This document shows, one piece after another, positions 1 through 12,350 of a stretch of 64,000 nucleotides of DNA (positions are counted from its first letter, which is position 1; every line of letters starts with the position of its first letter). The position numbers and the translations under genes were made by a program. The DNA comes from Larix kaempferi (Eukaryota > Streptophyta > Pinopsida > Pinales > Pinaceae): the NCBI GenBank assembly GCA_027924585.1, contig BSBM01000050.1:6352501-6416500 (forward strand), in the 5' to 3' direction. The notes beneath the pieces are model-generated. The model was given only the letters and a program-made list of their open reading frames with translations. It ran no database searches and had not been told where the DNA came from.

Positions 1-229
1 TTGGAAGTATCCAAGGATCACTTCTATCAGACATTTCTTGTAAGGAATCTTTAGATATAGTATCAACATCCCTAACACTAGTCGAACCAATATAATTAAC
101 AGGAGAAAGAAGATTGAATGTGCCCATAAGTGATGGATACATTCTTGTACTTAGACTCTCGATTATTGGATGAGTTTGATCAATCCATGGAATATTATAA
201 TCTGTGGAACTTGTAGTACTACTCTGCGT

Positions 230-900
230 ATAGGATAATTGGTCAATCTTGACAATATTTCCTTCATGAGGAAATAATAAAACCCAAAATACAGACAATG
301 GGATAGCTTTCATAGCATATGTCCAACTCCTTCCTGACAGCACATTGTAATCCAAGGGAGTGTCTACAACTTCAAATTCTACTAAAATTGTTTTTTCCTC
401 CTAAATCAATGTCGAAAGAAGGGAGGATTTCATGAGGCTAGAATGACCTTCCATCAAATGTAGTAAGTAATGTTGTAGAATAAATCTGGGGACCCTAAAG
501 CTCACCAACAGGAAATGGCCATAACGCACGAAGATGCACCTTCGCCAACAATAGTTCATCTGATAGTCTTAGAACCATGGAATGTGTTGATTTGGAAAGC
601 AACATGATACAATAACCAAGATTTGACATCATACATATAAAACTTCACTTATAAATCATTCATGGAGTCGTTGTTTCCTATAGCAACCAAGAGTGCATTT
701 CATTGCAATGGGAAACTTTGTAACACTTCTAGAGTAGACATCGCACAAGGTGTTTGGGACAAATCTTCCACAATAGAGTAAATAATGGATTCCTGAGCAT
801 TAAGATTGTGCGCGGCTCTTTTATGGACACCTTTCAGTATATTTGGCATAGAGTCTGCAGATTTCTCATTATGAAGAGGTTTCTGCAACTCGGGACTCTC
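230..900 (-). pseudogene. Retropepsin (PR) region of element A, broken
   Basis: Minus-strand translation gives VVDTPLDYN followed by SGRSWTYAMKAI, the C-terminal PR signature that in element C reads VVDAPIDYNLLLGRNW and YAMKAIA. Upstream, 700-888 encodes a peptide with YSIVEDLSQTPCAMSTLEVL, matching the same linker of element C. The catalytic D-x-G segment is not readable because of frameshifts. The role would have been Gag-Pol processing in the virus-like particle; this copy cannot be functional. The rest of pol lies left of the window. Confidence 0.7.
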
Positions 901-1099
901 TTTCTCCTTTTGTGATGGTTCATGGACATAATTTTTGCTCTAGTTTGCAATAGAGTATTCGAACATATTATATTGATGTAAGATTGATCAGATAAAGAAT
1001 CATTTTGGGTGCTCCCGGCAGAGCTAGAGTTTCCAGAAGTCTTGTTTTTTTCCTTTTGGGAAAGGATCTCTCAACACAGCAAGTTGGTGCTACTACAAA

Positions 1100-2740
1100 A
1101 GCTTATGGGCTTGATCAATTAAGGGGCATTGATGCATAAGGTGATCTCCTTTGCAAAGTTTGCAACGAAATTTGAATTGTATACATTCTTTCTTACCCCC
1201 CTCAGCATTAGAATTTTACTTGGGCTTATTTTGATTTCCATCCCCTTTCTTTCCCTTATTAATATTTTTCTTTTCGGCGGGTTGCTGAAGACCTTTTGGA
1301 TTTGACAGCACATTGTGTACAGTAGTTGTTTGAGAAAGGTGGGGAGCAACCTTAGTTTACTTTGTTGCAGAGTGTTTAACTGATAAAGTTTTCATTTGTT
1401 TTTCAAATGCTTCTAAAGAAGGATTTTCAATCAAACCAACAATGCCATCAGCATGTGGTCCTAGTTTGGGCTTAGCGGTATCAGTTCTTGGTCGTGGAGC
1501 GTCAGGAATAATTTCATACAAAATCCCAAATTGAGTGTATATCAATTCTAAATTTTGGGATTTGAAAATGGATTCCTCTTCAGTTGTAACCCCTGAAGTA
1601 GAAACATCTTAAGAGATGTAAGTTAATAGTGATTTTAAAAACCATTCTAGTAGGAATTTGGGAGATATAGTAGATTTGATTATCCTCTTTCACATTTTAC
1701 ATTCTTGAATATGATTAGAAATATGAGTGGCTTTGGTTTTCCTAAAAGTATACAACAAATTTGTACTGGCATCATACGGGAAAGGAATTTGGAAGTGATT
1801 CAGAAAAACTATCGCCAAATCATGGAAACGATAATAAGAAGATGATGACAATTCAATGTAACATTTTGTTGCCACCCCTGTAGGGGTTATTTGGAATAAT
1901 CTTAATATAATTGAGTCATCATTTAGCGAATTGGAAGAACACCATAAGTGGAAATTCGTAAAGTGATCCCCTAGATCTTCACCAGTTTCGCCTTCAAATT
2001 TTGGAATGTCTAAAGGTAGCTTAGTGGTAACAGGAGGCCAAGATGGATTATGGCACACTGGTTCATTCATTAATTTCGATAAATATGGCAAGTTTGGCGT
2101 TTCCAGAAAAGGTAGTCTATGTTGTGCCGAAAAAGGATCGGGTTGGGGAGCTTGATAAGGAAAATTACCCCCAACAAAGTTCCCAAAAGGTTGATTGGGG
2201 TTTCCCCCATCTATAACCTGCGAAGTGACAGTATTCTGAAAAGGGTTCCAACCAGGTTATGAAGGATTTCCTCCCCTCATACCTTGTGTCCAATTCCACT
2301 AAGCTTGGGAGAAATTTCCCCCAGCTAGAATACCAGTTCAAGGCATAGCAACAGTGCCCCCTCCACTGAACAATGAGAAAGGGTTGCTTGTAGCAAGCAT
2401 AGCAGATGATTGGAAACCACATGAGTGAAAACTGAATTATGTAAATGGATTTGAACCTGGAATAGACATGGTGGGTTGGAAAGGAATAGATCTTACAAAA
2501 GGGGAGGAAGGGGGAATATGTTCCCCACCCCAAGGAAAACGTTGAAAAGATAAGGCGGAACTATTAGGACCAAAAGCAGAGTTCCGAGACATAGGAGTAG
2601 ACGTAAAAGGAAAACTCGGTATCATTGTCGTATACATGCTAGATGTGAATGCATTGGACCCAAAGGGTACTAAATATGAAGTACTTGGAACTTGAGTAAT
2701 TGAAGACCCTAAAGGGATAGAAACAACATTAGTGGTCACA
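1100..2740 (-). pseudogene. Gag of element A, broken
   Basis: Three recognisable blocks: a Pro/Ser-rich N-terminal stretch (2437-2739), a capsid-like block at 1690-2091 with PKFEGETGEDLGDHFTNFHL and LWCSSNSLNDDSI, and a CCHC zinc knuckle at 1123-1164 reading CKLCKGDHLMHQC (C-X2-C-X3-H-X4-C). The capsid block matches element C, where the same segment reads PKFEGKCGEDPGDHVTMFHL. Gag forms the particle and binds genomic RNA. Several stops and frame changes separate the blocks. Start codon not identifiable. Confidence 0.75.
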
Positions 2741-5099
2741 ACCAGGGTAGCGGTAGCCTGAGTTGTGTTGTATATATGGGCACTAACATGAGGGGGAGAG
2801 AATCCTCCAGATACTATGGTAAATGTAGGGGTGTGTAGTTCCCCTGATCCATCTCCTAAGTTATCCGTGATTAAACCACTAGTTATCTTGTAAGCACTTA
2901 ACTTGGGTTCAGCAAAAGGATGAACCTACACTATAACTAGATAGTTTAGTCCAGTTAAGGGTGAGTTGAAGGGTTTGATAAATCCTTTGACTTGTATACA
3001 TTCAACAGTAGTAGTGAGTGATGTAGGAGTGTTTTTCCTGATAAGGTCAGGCTCCCCATGAATATTCATCAATCCAATTGGCTTAAAAGAGACACTTTTG
3101 TTTATGCAATGCCTCTAACGAGGCGGTGGATGATCCATTGTAAGTGGAGGAATATTTTGAATCCTCCTTGATCGGCGAAGTGGATGATATTCCACCCTTG
3201 AAAAGTTTTAGACCCACAAAGTCATAAGGCTAGCTAAACACATAGAGAACAAAACATCAAAACACTATGAAAAGTCTTAAGTATAACATCCAATCAAACA
3301 GATAAGCCTTCTGAAGTTTCAGCATGGGTTTATTAAGTCCCACCTCTAAAACAACAAAGTTTGGGCATGTTTCCCTTCTTAGTGCAAGTGTTTTCCTAGA
3401 TAAATCTAGAAAACACCCTCCAAGGGTACTAATGCTCTGCACACAAAGTGTGCTCATGGTGTTCACATAAAATCCTCCGCTAGCACCTATGTATGATCCT
3501 AGGACAAGATACTATGGTTACCAATCTATTCATAGCATCTAGGGGACAGCTGCAGGTCGGGATCGTACATATGGGAAAGGTAACTTATAGGCCCAAAACT
3601 TCAAATCCTTGGTACGGAAGAGAGTCCCCATACACGTAAAATCCTTGGTAGATGCTTGATTAGGAATTGGAGGGATCTCTCCTTAACCTAATCTCACATG
3701 AAATTGTGCTTAACCTTGGTTTGAGTAGAGCTTCCCGGCCACACTACTCACAAAATTGTACTTTTTCCTATCCTGAGAAAAAGACACTGAGGTTTCATAG
3801 TTTAAAGTAGCTTTGGATAGTTTACGAAAATCCTAAACCAAAGCTCTAGCCTTAAGCTACTGGTGAACTCTATTAGACAAAAAGTCAAATTAATTTTAGA
3901 TTTAGCGTTTCTTTTAAGTGGCTTTTATTACTCAAAGGATGTAGATATGAAACTTGTGGTATTTTGACACTTACATGAAATAAAACTTTAAGATTAAAAG
4001 TGCTCGTAGAAAGCAAAGGAGTACTGAAATCTTCAAATGAAAAGATAAGCATATACAACACTCCTATATTCCACTTCTTTTTCCTTTTTCTTTTTTAAAA
4101 AACAAAAATGAAAACCATAGCCTTTCTTTATTTTTTGAAACTAAAATGAGGAAATGAAAATACTAGATCCTACTACTACGGTTCTTTTTCCTTTTTGGTT
4201 TTATGTAAAGAAAAGAAATTAAAAAAAAACTTGTAACTTCTTTTTTCTTTTAATGTATGCACAAAAAGAAATCTAAAACTTGTACATTCTTTTTCATTTT
4301 CTTTTTGTAAATGACTTAAACAAAAAGAAGATAAAGATGCAAAAACAGAGTTTTCTCTTTTATCTTTTTTATGCACACAAAACAAAAAAATTCTTTACAA
4401 GCTATTAAAGGAAAATTTGTTATTTTGTTTTCTTTTATAAGGAAAAAAACAAAGAACAAATCTAAGTTTTTATAAAATTGAATCTAACAGCAAGTAAACA
4501 CAAAAAGAAACAAGAGATGTGGATGAAAATTAATTAAATAAAATCCACAAGAAGACTCAAATTGGCCTTAAGAGAAGAAAAAAAAACTTTTATTCTTTGG
4601 ATGCTAGGGATATAAACAAATAGATCTTAGACAACATACAAGCCACTAAAGAACCAAACTTTCAATTTACTTCAAACAACTTACTTCAAAAATAGTGCAA
4701 ACAGGAGTATACACAACCTAGACGAAGGTAGCTCGACTATACACAGTATGTACATGTACAACTCGCGTATAGGCAAAAAAAAAAATGAAACAAAAGATTT
4801 CTACAGGAAAAGCATGTGACTGTGTATGCTACAGGTAGTGTACAAGCACAAGGAAAGCTAAAAAATAAATATCACAAGGCCCAGACCCCAAATTGACAAG
4901 CTTACCAGGATTAAAATATGGTTGTAAATGTTTTAAACTAAAATATAACAACCCAACAAACCAAAACAAAAAGGAAATTGAGAATAAAAACTCCAAAAAT
5001 TCAACAACCCTAAAATACCCAAAATAAAAAGGAAAAACACCAACGGAGCCTCCAGTTTTGTTAAGGAGAATAAATCCCCAACAATTGTTTGGGTTCAAT
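2741..5099 (-). other. Leader (5' non-coding region) of element A
   Basis: No gene seen. About 2.4 kb between the LTR and gag. A block at 3490-3740 is homologous by eye to 45890-46140 in the leader of element C (shared stretch at the end: GGTTTGAGTAGAGCTTCC). 4080-4620 is A-rich with many runs of T and A. Near the LTR an inverted word pair CTATAC (4737-4742) / GTATAG (4767-4772), 24 nt apart, parallels the leader word pairs of C and D. The expected primer site next to the LTR is diverged: only TTGGGGATTT is shared with the PBS flank of D. Confidence 0.6.
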
Positions 5100-6063
5100 T
5101 GTCATAGGGAAAACCCATAAACAAACTCAATTCAAACAAGTAGAAAATGATTTATTTTCACACAAATGAAACATAAAAATATAAATTTTAGGAGGTACAT
5201 ACATGGTTCTAATCGTTTGAAGTAGAATCCCTTTGATATTGAGCTTTGCTCCTTGCTTCAATCTCTTGCAACAATTCTGAAATAGAAACAAGAGGAAGTG
5301 AAAGAATCACAATTGCCACATAAAAGATTATAAAATCACTTGCGGAATTATAACTTTCCAATTCAAAATAAACAAACATTCGAATGAACATCGTATATTG
5401 GATGGGAAACCTGATCATGTTGTTGCACCATTCTGGAGCCAAATCCCAGGTCCTTCCTCCCAAGTCACTTTAGCACTCTATATTTGCTCAAGATATTCCA
5501 ATATAAAGTATTCCCAAAAGAATGTGAGGATTCTTTGGCATAATAGGCTTGCAATGAGAAGAATGGAAAACAAAATTTCCATATAAGGAGTGAGTTGCAG
5601 ACAAAGGAAATGGGTTTTGCAATCTAATCATAAAGAGGGTTTCTTCTCCAAGAAAATTTTTACCAAGGTTTTTCCAAGGTAATTAATTGACCCACTTTTC
5701 TCTCACCTATGCTCTTTATAGTTTGTGTGGAGCAGTTAGGGAGTTAGGAGTAGTTTTTCACGAAATTTTGGGGTTGGGGAACAATCTTAGCTTAATGTAA
5801 AACTGTGAAATAACTTTTATTTTATTTTTTACCCTTGTACGGACATATATGTGAGCTCAGCATATATAGGTAGCGTATACCTGAGCTGTCCAAACTTAGG
5901 GCGCATATATCTTGAGAAATGTGGTTTTTTTAAGGGAATTTCTCAAAATACTTGAGTATCCATACTGGCACAGGTGAAAAGGGGTGTCTGCAACTCGAAA
6001 AAAAAGGATAAGATCAACCACTATAACGTCTTGATATAAACTGTTGCAGAAGACGCTATAACA
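5100..6063 (-). repeat. LTR of family A/B (964 bp)
   Basis: Read on the minus strand it begins TGTTATAGCG and ends CTATGACA (TG..CA). The right side abuts a PPT-like tract and 3' block; the left side abuts the gag leader. A TATA-like CTATAAAGAGC lies at about 5713-5721 on the minus strand. Upstream of it (133-213 nt into the LTR) is the perfect dyad AGCTCAG (5854-5860) / CTGAGCT (5881-5887) separated by 20 nt. No second copy is in the window, so the ends rest on TG..CA and on flanking PPT and leader. Confidence 0.72.
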
Positions 6064-7186
6064 GATGCCCCCTAATGTGTGAGGTCAGAGGGGAATACGA
6101 TGGCCGAAATACATTACATCATTTCCATGATGAGTGCATAAAGTAACCTGAAAAAATTCCCTGATCATCAGCCATAGGCGGTAACAGCAATCGACCATGT
6201 AAGAACTCTCTTCCCAAGGTGGGCATACCCATGCTCAGGAGTAACAAAAAGTATGACCGATGGATTAAGTACCGTGTGGATCCGTGAAGTATATAAAAGC
6301 AGTGATCATGGCCACTAAACTATAATGTGGATCCATGTCAAAAATAAACCATAGCCACAAATATAAAAAGTGGATCTATGTCTAGAAAGAAATCACAGCC
6401 ACGAAAATACAAAGTGGATCTATGTCTCAAAATCAAATGAAGGTCTCTGGAAATAAGACTAAACAAAGCAATATCCATAAGAATCTGTGCCAAAATATGA
6501 GTAAATGGAAATCCAACGCAACCCAAGTCATAGCAAAAATGATGTGAAGCTATATATGGACTCGATATCTTCAAACCAACCGACATGGGTACAATTAAAA
6601 TCTATGAGAATAGATGTCTTGAAGTCAAACATAGTAAGACACCATGTGATTACTGGCCATTGATGTATACCATTAACACACGCGAGATAACTCTCTAATA
6701 ATGAAAATGAGAGGCAAGGTACCTAGTACAATCTAACAAGCATGAATAAATGTGTTGATTCCAAACACATGTAGACTCTAACAATCAGGGGACATTGATG
6801 TATTCCCACAGTTGCTAGCAAGGAAAATTTCCACTGATGACTACAATCTCCAAGGTATTAAGAGGACTCTAGATCACAATCCTAGAATAAATGTTTTGGA
6901 GTTGATGGGATGTGAAGCATTGGAAGGAGGGCATTACTGCATCCCCCATCATCCAACATGAGGTAGTAGAAGGAGGCCAAAGATTTGTTAGAATAACTAA
7001 TTATTTTGAAACATACTTGACACGAGAAGGCCGAAAACTAAATTCAATGGTTCTTAGGATTGGTCGACATAGGAAAATACTTCCCTTGAACATAAGAATG
7101 ACACAATAAGTGAATTGGGCGGCATTTGACTCAAGAAGAGACACGAAATAAATTAGTGATGTATGAGACACCAAAGTACATGTAGT
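6064..7186 (-). other. PPT and conserved 3' non-coding block of element B
   Basis: The minus strand just before the LTR reads ATTAGGGGGCATC, a polypurine-tract-like sequence; the plus strand continues GTGTGAGGTCAGAG and GATGGCCGAAATACATTA, words also found after the LTR in C (25713 on) and partly in D (37005 on). Further shared words include CGCGAGATAAC and GACATTGATGTATTCCCA. No coding region seen here. Confidence 0.65.
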
Positions 7187-8419
7187 ATGCTTGTAGAATG
7201 GAGAGATGTGAACATGAAGCTTTGGACGTACTTGAAAATGACGAGGCAATGGAAGCACTCTAACTATGTGGACTTAAGAAAAATTTTGAAGTAAGGGACA
7301 TGAGAGCTCAAATATAAGTCCTGCAACAATTGATTGACTGATAGGATCCGAATGAGGAATATTTTATTCTTTATGGATAGCCTCTAAAAATAGAGGTTCA
7401 CGATATTTACTTTCTCACCGGATTGTCTCACCAGTTGCCGAGCTTCAAAGCTTATAGTATTGATGGTATGACCATCGATGAGTACATAGCAATGTATTGC
7501 ATAGTTGGGGCTCAAAAAATTGGTTCGCAGATATCGATAAAACACATTGAGGATCTGAGCCTCAAAATTATCCTTATGACCATTGGGAGGATTTTCGGAT
7601 CGAGATCTTTGAACTAAGCCTCATGGGTGCATATCTACTATGTTGTACATTGTAGGGATCCTATGGTTTTTTACTAGTGCATCACCTTATTGGGATGTGT
7701 AAAATCCCAATTGTCAGCATGTAAAAAGGGGAAGTTAAATCTCTTTGGATTTGGTATACTCATATGTAGCTTCTTCTTTGAGAGGGTACCTACCACTAGT
7801 CCACAGGTGTACATAGAGCCACACAACATGCGTACTCCGGCAATGACTAGATGAAAAATATTAATGATGTGACTTGGAGGTGGGTGAGCTACAAGCCCAT
7901 TTGATGATGACTTATTTTCTTGGTGGGAGTGCCAAGTAAAGATCCTCAAAAACTAACCTTATCATGGGATTGATTTCAGTAGAGATCCGGACATGGTAGT
8001 TCCTTCGGGAATCGCACTTGTTGTGATTGGTAAGTTTCATTTTTTAAACTCTTTTGAAGTTTATTTGATTTTTTAAGTTTTTTTTTTATAATGAAAAATA
8101 AAAGACATATTTCAGGTGTAAGATAACCATGATCACACAATTACTATGTAGATAGAGTGTTTGCTCATCCTAAGGGGATCCCTTGCTATCGATGTAGGGT
8201 TTGAGAAGGGGATTTAGTTGATGTTGTGATGATACTAGATAGAGTTAGGTACAAACTGACTCGACTGACCCTTGGTATCCCAAAGACCAAGGTCGATGAT
8301 TTACCAAAGGCAGTACAGAGACAGGTGGTAGGAGTGCCCACAGACTGGGTTAAGTTATTCAGGAGAGTAGCTACTCCTATGATTTTTTACCGTTGGGAGC
8401 ATGGTGTAGGTGCTCCTTA
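7187..8419 (+). pseudogene. Antisense accessory ORF (plant-mobile-domain-like), element B, with intron
   Basis: Runs opposite to the gag-pol strand between the 3' LTR and the end of pol, the position known for antisense ORFs of Tat-lineage elements. Readable pieces: IEVHDIYFLTGLSHQ, then IDEYIAMYCIVGAQKIGSQI (from 7423), FFFERVPTTSPQVYIEPHN, and after an intron VQRQVVGVPTDWVKLF (8226-8420). It aligns along its length with 28039-29315 of element C. The pattern of LDGQ..SLEVEYIYFLTGL type resembles the plant mobile domain (PMD-like) family; that is inference from motif shape. A GT-AG intron (8030-8115) interrupts in phase 1 exactly where C has one. Many stops; not functional. Confidence 0.7.
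8030..8115 (+). other. Predicted intron in the antisense ORF of element B (86 nt)
   Basis: Starts GTAAGTTTCA and ends ATATTTCAG, with a T-rich interior. The flanking codons give ATT G|GT, phase 1, the same position and phase as the predicted intron of the homologous ORF in element C (28898-29019), although the intron sequences are not alike. Confidence 0.65.
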
Positions 8420-8689
8420 GGCATACTAGTAGATTGTATGGATGGGGCTAGTAGTGCCCATTTTTGGAAATGACTAAACTTTTTATTTTTTGTCGATATG
8501 TACTTTTTATGATACTTTTATATAGATCAATGGTTTTTTGCCTTGGTTTTTCTATCTACATCATATGTAAATGCTTGTTATGTACATCTTGATTTTAGTT
8601 TACGGATGATACAAATTCCAATCCAAAACATAGTTATCATATGCATCAGCTATTACATTCTGATTTCTTGGGATGTGATTATAAGCAAT

Positions 8690-9030
8690 GTAAATAAAAA
8701 CGGTCACTCAAGTAACTGAATTCGTAAAAACTGACAAAGCATGATAGGATCATGAATACTATATTCATCTTTCAGTTGAGAAACAATTAGTTGTGAATTG
8801 ATACAGACTTATAAGTATAGGATTCCATTTAGAATAGCATCACTAAGGAGTTATATCACATAAATGTACTCGTCCATATTATTGGTAGCTATCCCTAAAC
8901 AAGCGCCTCCTGAAATGACCAAATAGCCCATAGGAGAATAAATCACCCATGCAGCTGCAGCGAGAGCTCGAGTGATGCAATTAGCGCCATCTGCAGATCC
9001 TAAAGATATCCCACTCAACATTTGAAGACG
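8690..9030 (-). pseudogene. Archaeal-type RNase H (aRNH) remnant of element B
   Basis: Minus-strand translation reads DGANCITRALAAAAWVIYSP, then GGACLGIATNNMDEY, then INSQLIVSQL. It aligns with the aRNH of element C (29612-29962). The second RNase H is a known trait of the Tat lineage. Expected catalytic acids: D in DGA is kept, the E of AEY is shifted to DEY, and the third is changed D to N (INSQ versus LDSQ in C). Stops interrupt the frame. Confidence 0.68.
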
Positions 9031-9110
9031 TCAACAACACACCTAAATAAGCAATAAATCAAGACAAAACTCTACAATTGTACAACTATGTACAAGAAAA
9101 AGCATATGAA

Positions 9111-9700
9111 CTAAGCATAATACTTCTTCATATAGATCCCATTTCTAGGCTCGGGAAACTTATTCCCTTCATAATCAAATAACTCATAATCTACTTTTTC
9201 TAAGACACATGTTATGATATATGGGCCAAGCCACATAGAATTGAATTTCCTTGCCCCCAAAGGTTCCTTTTCCTGATCATAGACTAAGACAATATCACCT
9301 TCAGAAAAGACTTGAGTTCTAACAAATTTATCATACTGACTCTTGACCCTCTTTTTATGTGCCTCATCTGTCGTAGCTGCATCTCGGCGTTGCTCATCTA
9401 GATGTTCCAGGTGAATCAAACAATCTTATAAAGCATAATTCTCGAGTAAGAGTTGTATAGATAACTTTAAAGAAGGGATTTCTCATTCAATAGGAGTTAT
9501 TGTTTCCACTCCATGAACAAGTTCGAAGGGGGGAAACCCTATAGCAGTTTTAACATTGGTTCAATAAGCCCAAGCCCATAAAGCAGGATACAACATAATG
9601 TGCCAATTATACTTACTAGCATTAACATTGCATTGGAGAATGGTCTCGAGTGTTTTATTCACTACTTCATCTTGACCATAATTCGCTTATGGATAAAATG
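9111..9700 (-). pseudogene. Integrase C-terminal part, element B, truncated
   Basis: The intact stretch 9111-9419 gives IHLEHLDEQRRDAATTDEAH, then SEGDIVLVYDQEKEPLGARK and WLGPYIITCVLEK, the GPY/F-type end of integrase, matching the same region of element C. 9420-9700 continues the homology toward the catalytic core, ending at a point equivalent to about 30600 in C, where the microsatellite block begins. Integrase would insert the cDNA; the DDE core is missing. Confidence 0.82.
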
Positions 9701-9721
9701 GATACAGATGCTCCTATTGAA

Positions 9722-10022
<301 letters not shown>

Positions 10023-10024
<2 letters not shown>

Positions 10025-11059
10025 AGAAGTGAAGGTCGAACGAGAGCGTCAGGAGGAACTCAATCTTGAAATTACAGAGAGATATTGGTGGCATGATTTC
10101 ACCAATGTAAGAACCCGTCACACCTGCTATCTTAGATAGCTTGACGTCTAATAGAAATCCAAATTATTCGTTGGCCAAGCTCTTTAAGAGGCAACAAATA
10201 TGAAGCAGATATTAGTGAAGGAGCTGGAAGATATGAAGGCTATGACGCAGGCCTTTGTGAATTGGAGCTTTATGATTTCTATGAGAATGGGAATGGACTC
10301 TCCGACTCTAATGGTCGGTATGGATAAAGGAAAAGTTGTGATGGACAAAGGAAAGGGAGAGATGCACCAAAGCATCCTGACAAACTATAATTCACACCCT
10401 CCTTTCCCCTATATTTGATTTTACTGATATGAACACTATCTTTGTTTTTAGACATTGTGGCTCTGTAATTTTGAATTATCGCAAGAACATTGCTTCTTGG
10501 GGTAGTAATTTTATAGATTTTTTTTTTGTTTACTGGAATCAATGTTGGTTTCCCCATTGTGGGAAGATTGATACTATGTCTAGCTTAGAAACTTTGGGGT
10601 TCAGACATCTTAGTATGGTTATCTGGAAAAGGGTCTGCTTGTCATCAACTTGTTTTCCTTTTTGGAGGGATGATAGTAACAGAAATACTGTCACTTTCCT
10701 GTATTATATTTTTGTCCTGATACAATAGAAAATGGAAAAAAATGCTAACTTACAAAAAAAAACTAAACATTGTGATCATAATAAGAGGAATCATGATAAG
10801 AATATTTCTCTTGAATATTAATCCAGTTGTAGGGGGTGTCACCCACTTCCTCCATCTCATTATAATAACCATATTTCCTAAAAATGTTCTCGCATAAAAG
10901 TTACTCTTCTTGTGGCTCCCAATAAAAACAATATTGATACTTTGTCGAAGGACACGAAATGGGTGGAAAATGAAATTATAGACCAATCCACTGAGTTCCA
11001 CATCTTCTCAAGTAGCTTATATAAATAGAGTCCAATAGGAGGAAATCACAAATCAAACC
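10023..11059. other. Unassigned sequence between microsatellite and gag of element E
   Basis: No convincing gene. A short plus frame (10200-10418) contains MDKGKVVMDKGKGEMHQ and could be a gag leader fragment, but I do not recognise it. Where the 5' LTR and primer site of E should be, I found neither a TG..CA block with a match to 16623-19087 nor a TGGTATCAGAGC-like primer site. Confidence 0.4.
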
Positions 11060-12350
11060 TCCAGAAGTGGTTGAAACCATGAAAAGTTTTAATGGTGGGT
11101 TGACCAAGGCACAAGAAAAGCAACATCAGATAAATGTTGCCATACTCCAAAGATTAACAAATCTTCAACAGAAGGCCCATTTGGGTTCAAATAAAAATAG
11201 TGGTAGCAAGGACAAATGAGTGTTGGTAGTCACTCTTGAGGAATATCTCGAAGCCCAAGAAGCGGTTCACATAGGAGGATAGCAAGAACATATCCATTAG
11301 GAACCTCGGATAGCAAGTTAGTTCAATCAAGAGATTCATCAAATAGCTCGGAACATTGTAGCAAAAGGTCCAAAAGAATAGAATCTTGTAGAGACAACTT
11401 CTATGGAGAATTTAGGAAAATAAAGCCACCTACATTCAATGAGAAGATAATACGTGACGAGAGGTAGAAGCATGGCTTCTAGGAATGAAGAAGTACTTTA
11501 GGATCCATGATTAATCTGAGAACTAAAAGGCCAAAATTGTGATTTTTAGCTTGAATCCCATAGCTTCAATCTAGGGGGAACACCTCGCACAAGTGAAAGG
11601 ATTCAAGGAAGAGAGGATTGTTTCGGAGAAGTTTGAAAACTATTTTAAGCATAAATACCATTCAGAGAGGTATTATGATAACAAGATCAAAGAGTTTCAT
11701 AATTAAAGCTAGGATAAATGACGATGAAGGAATATGTGAACATGTTTCTAGAGATTCTAAGGTATGTGGATTACATCATAAATGAGAAGGTAAGTATTTA
11801 GAGGTTCATATGTGGATTTCCCTAGAGCTACAAAGACAGGATTGAGTGTGTAGATCCCAAGACTTTGGATGATTCTATTTGGAAGGCTTTGCATTACTAC
11901 GAGCAAAGCTAGGGAAGATTCAAAAAATAGCGATCTTGAAGAGGAAATCCCAAAGGGAATTTTGATCCAAGGAAAGAGGATTCAAACCATTACCTTATAG
12001 GAACCAGCCAAGAAAGTTTTAGTGGAGACAACAAACTCTAGGTGGATTCAAGCGGACTACGCCAATAGAAGGAAGGCCTGGAGAATTGATTCAATGTTGT
12101 GGATGTGGGGACAACCACATGCTCAAGGACTATCCTCACAATAAGGATAACCCTAGGGGACTGCACAACATAGAAGAATCCATTACTATGGAGGATATGG
12201 CCAGAGTAACTCCTTGAATCTATGCAGCTTTGGGTGATCATTAGGAAAATTATCAAGCAACGGTTGTTGAAGTTGGAGGTAAGATTTCCACGCAAGTTAT
12301 CTATATTATGATTGACCCAAGGTCCATTCATAGTTATATCAATCCTAAAA
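11060..12350 (+). pseudogene. Gag of chromodomain Ty3/gypsy element E, broken
   Basis: Fragments in shifting frames resemble plant Ty3/gypsy capsid: IKPPTFNEK (about 11430), then EHLAQVKGFKEERIVSEKFE and KHKYHSERYYDNKIKEF (11590-11700), KEYVNMFLEILRYVDYI (about 11730) and YKDRIECVDPKTLDDSI (about 11830). The zinc knuckle at about 12105-12145 reads CCGCGDNHMLKDY, a C-X2-C-X3-H-X4-C type whose last Cys is changed to Tyr. Numerous stops; start codon not visible. Confidence 0.78.

Larger units (their letters stand above)
1..9700 (-). mobile_element. Tat-like Ty3/gypsy family A/B, degenerate, two partial copies sharing one LTR
   Basis: On the minus strand the order from right to left is INT C-terminus, archaeal-type RNase H, antisense ORF locus, 3' non-coding block, PPT, one LTR (5100-6063), long leader, gag, protease. 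A normal element would have the LTR at each end; here one LTR sits between the 3' half of one copy (B) and the 5' half of another (A). The parts align by eye in order with element C at 25-48 kb, so family membership rests on a within-window comparison. Stops and frameshifts are frequent. The left edge is cut by the window and the right edge stops at a microsatellite block near 9700. Confidence 0.8.

Noticed and set aside
4176-4385. Lys/Phe-rich minus frame in the leader of element A
   Set aside because: A/T-rich homopolymer-like sequence; no homology to the leader of C at this place.
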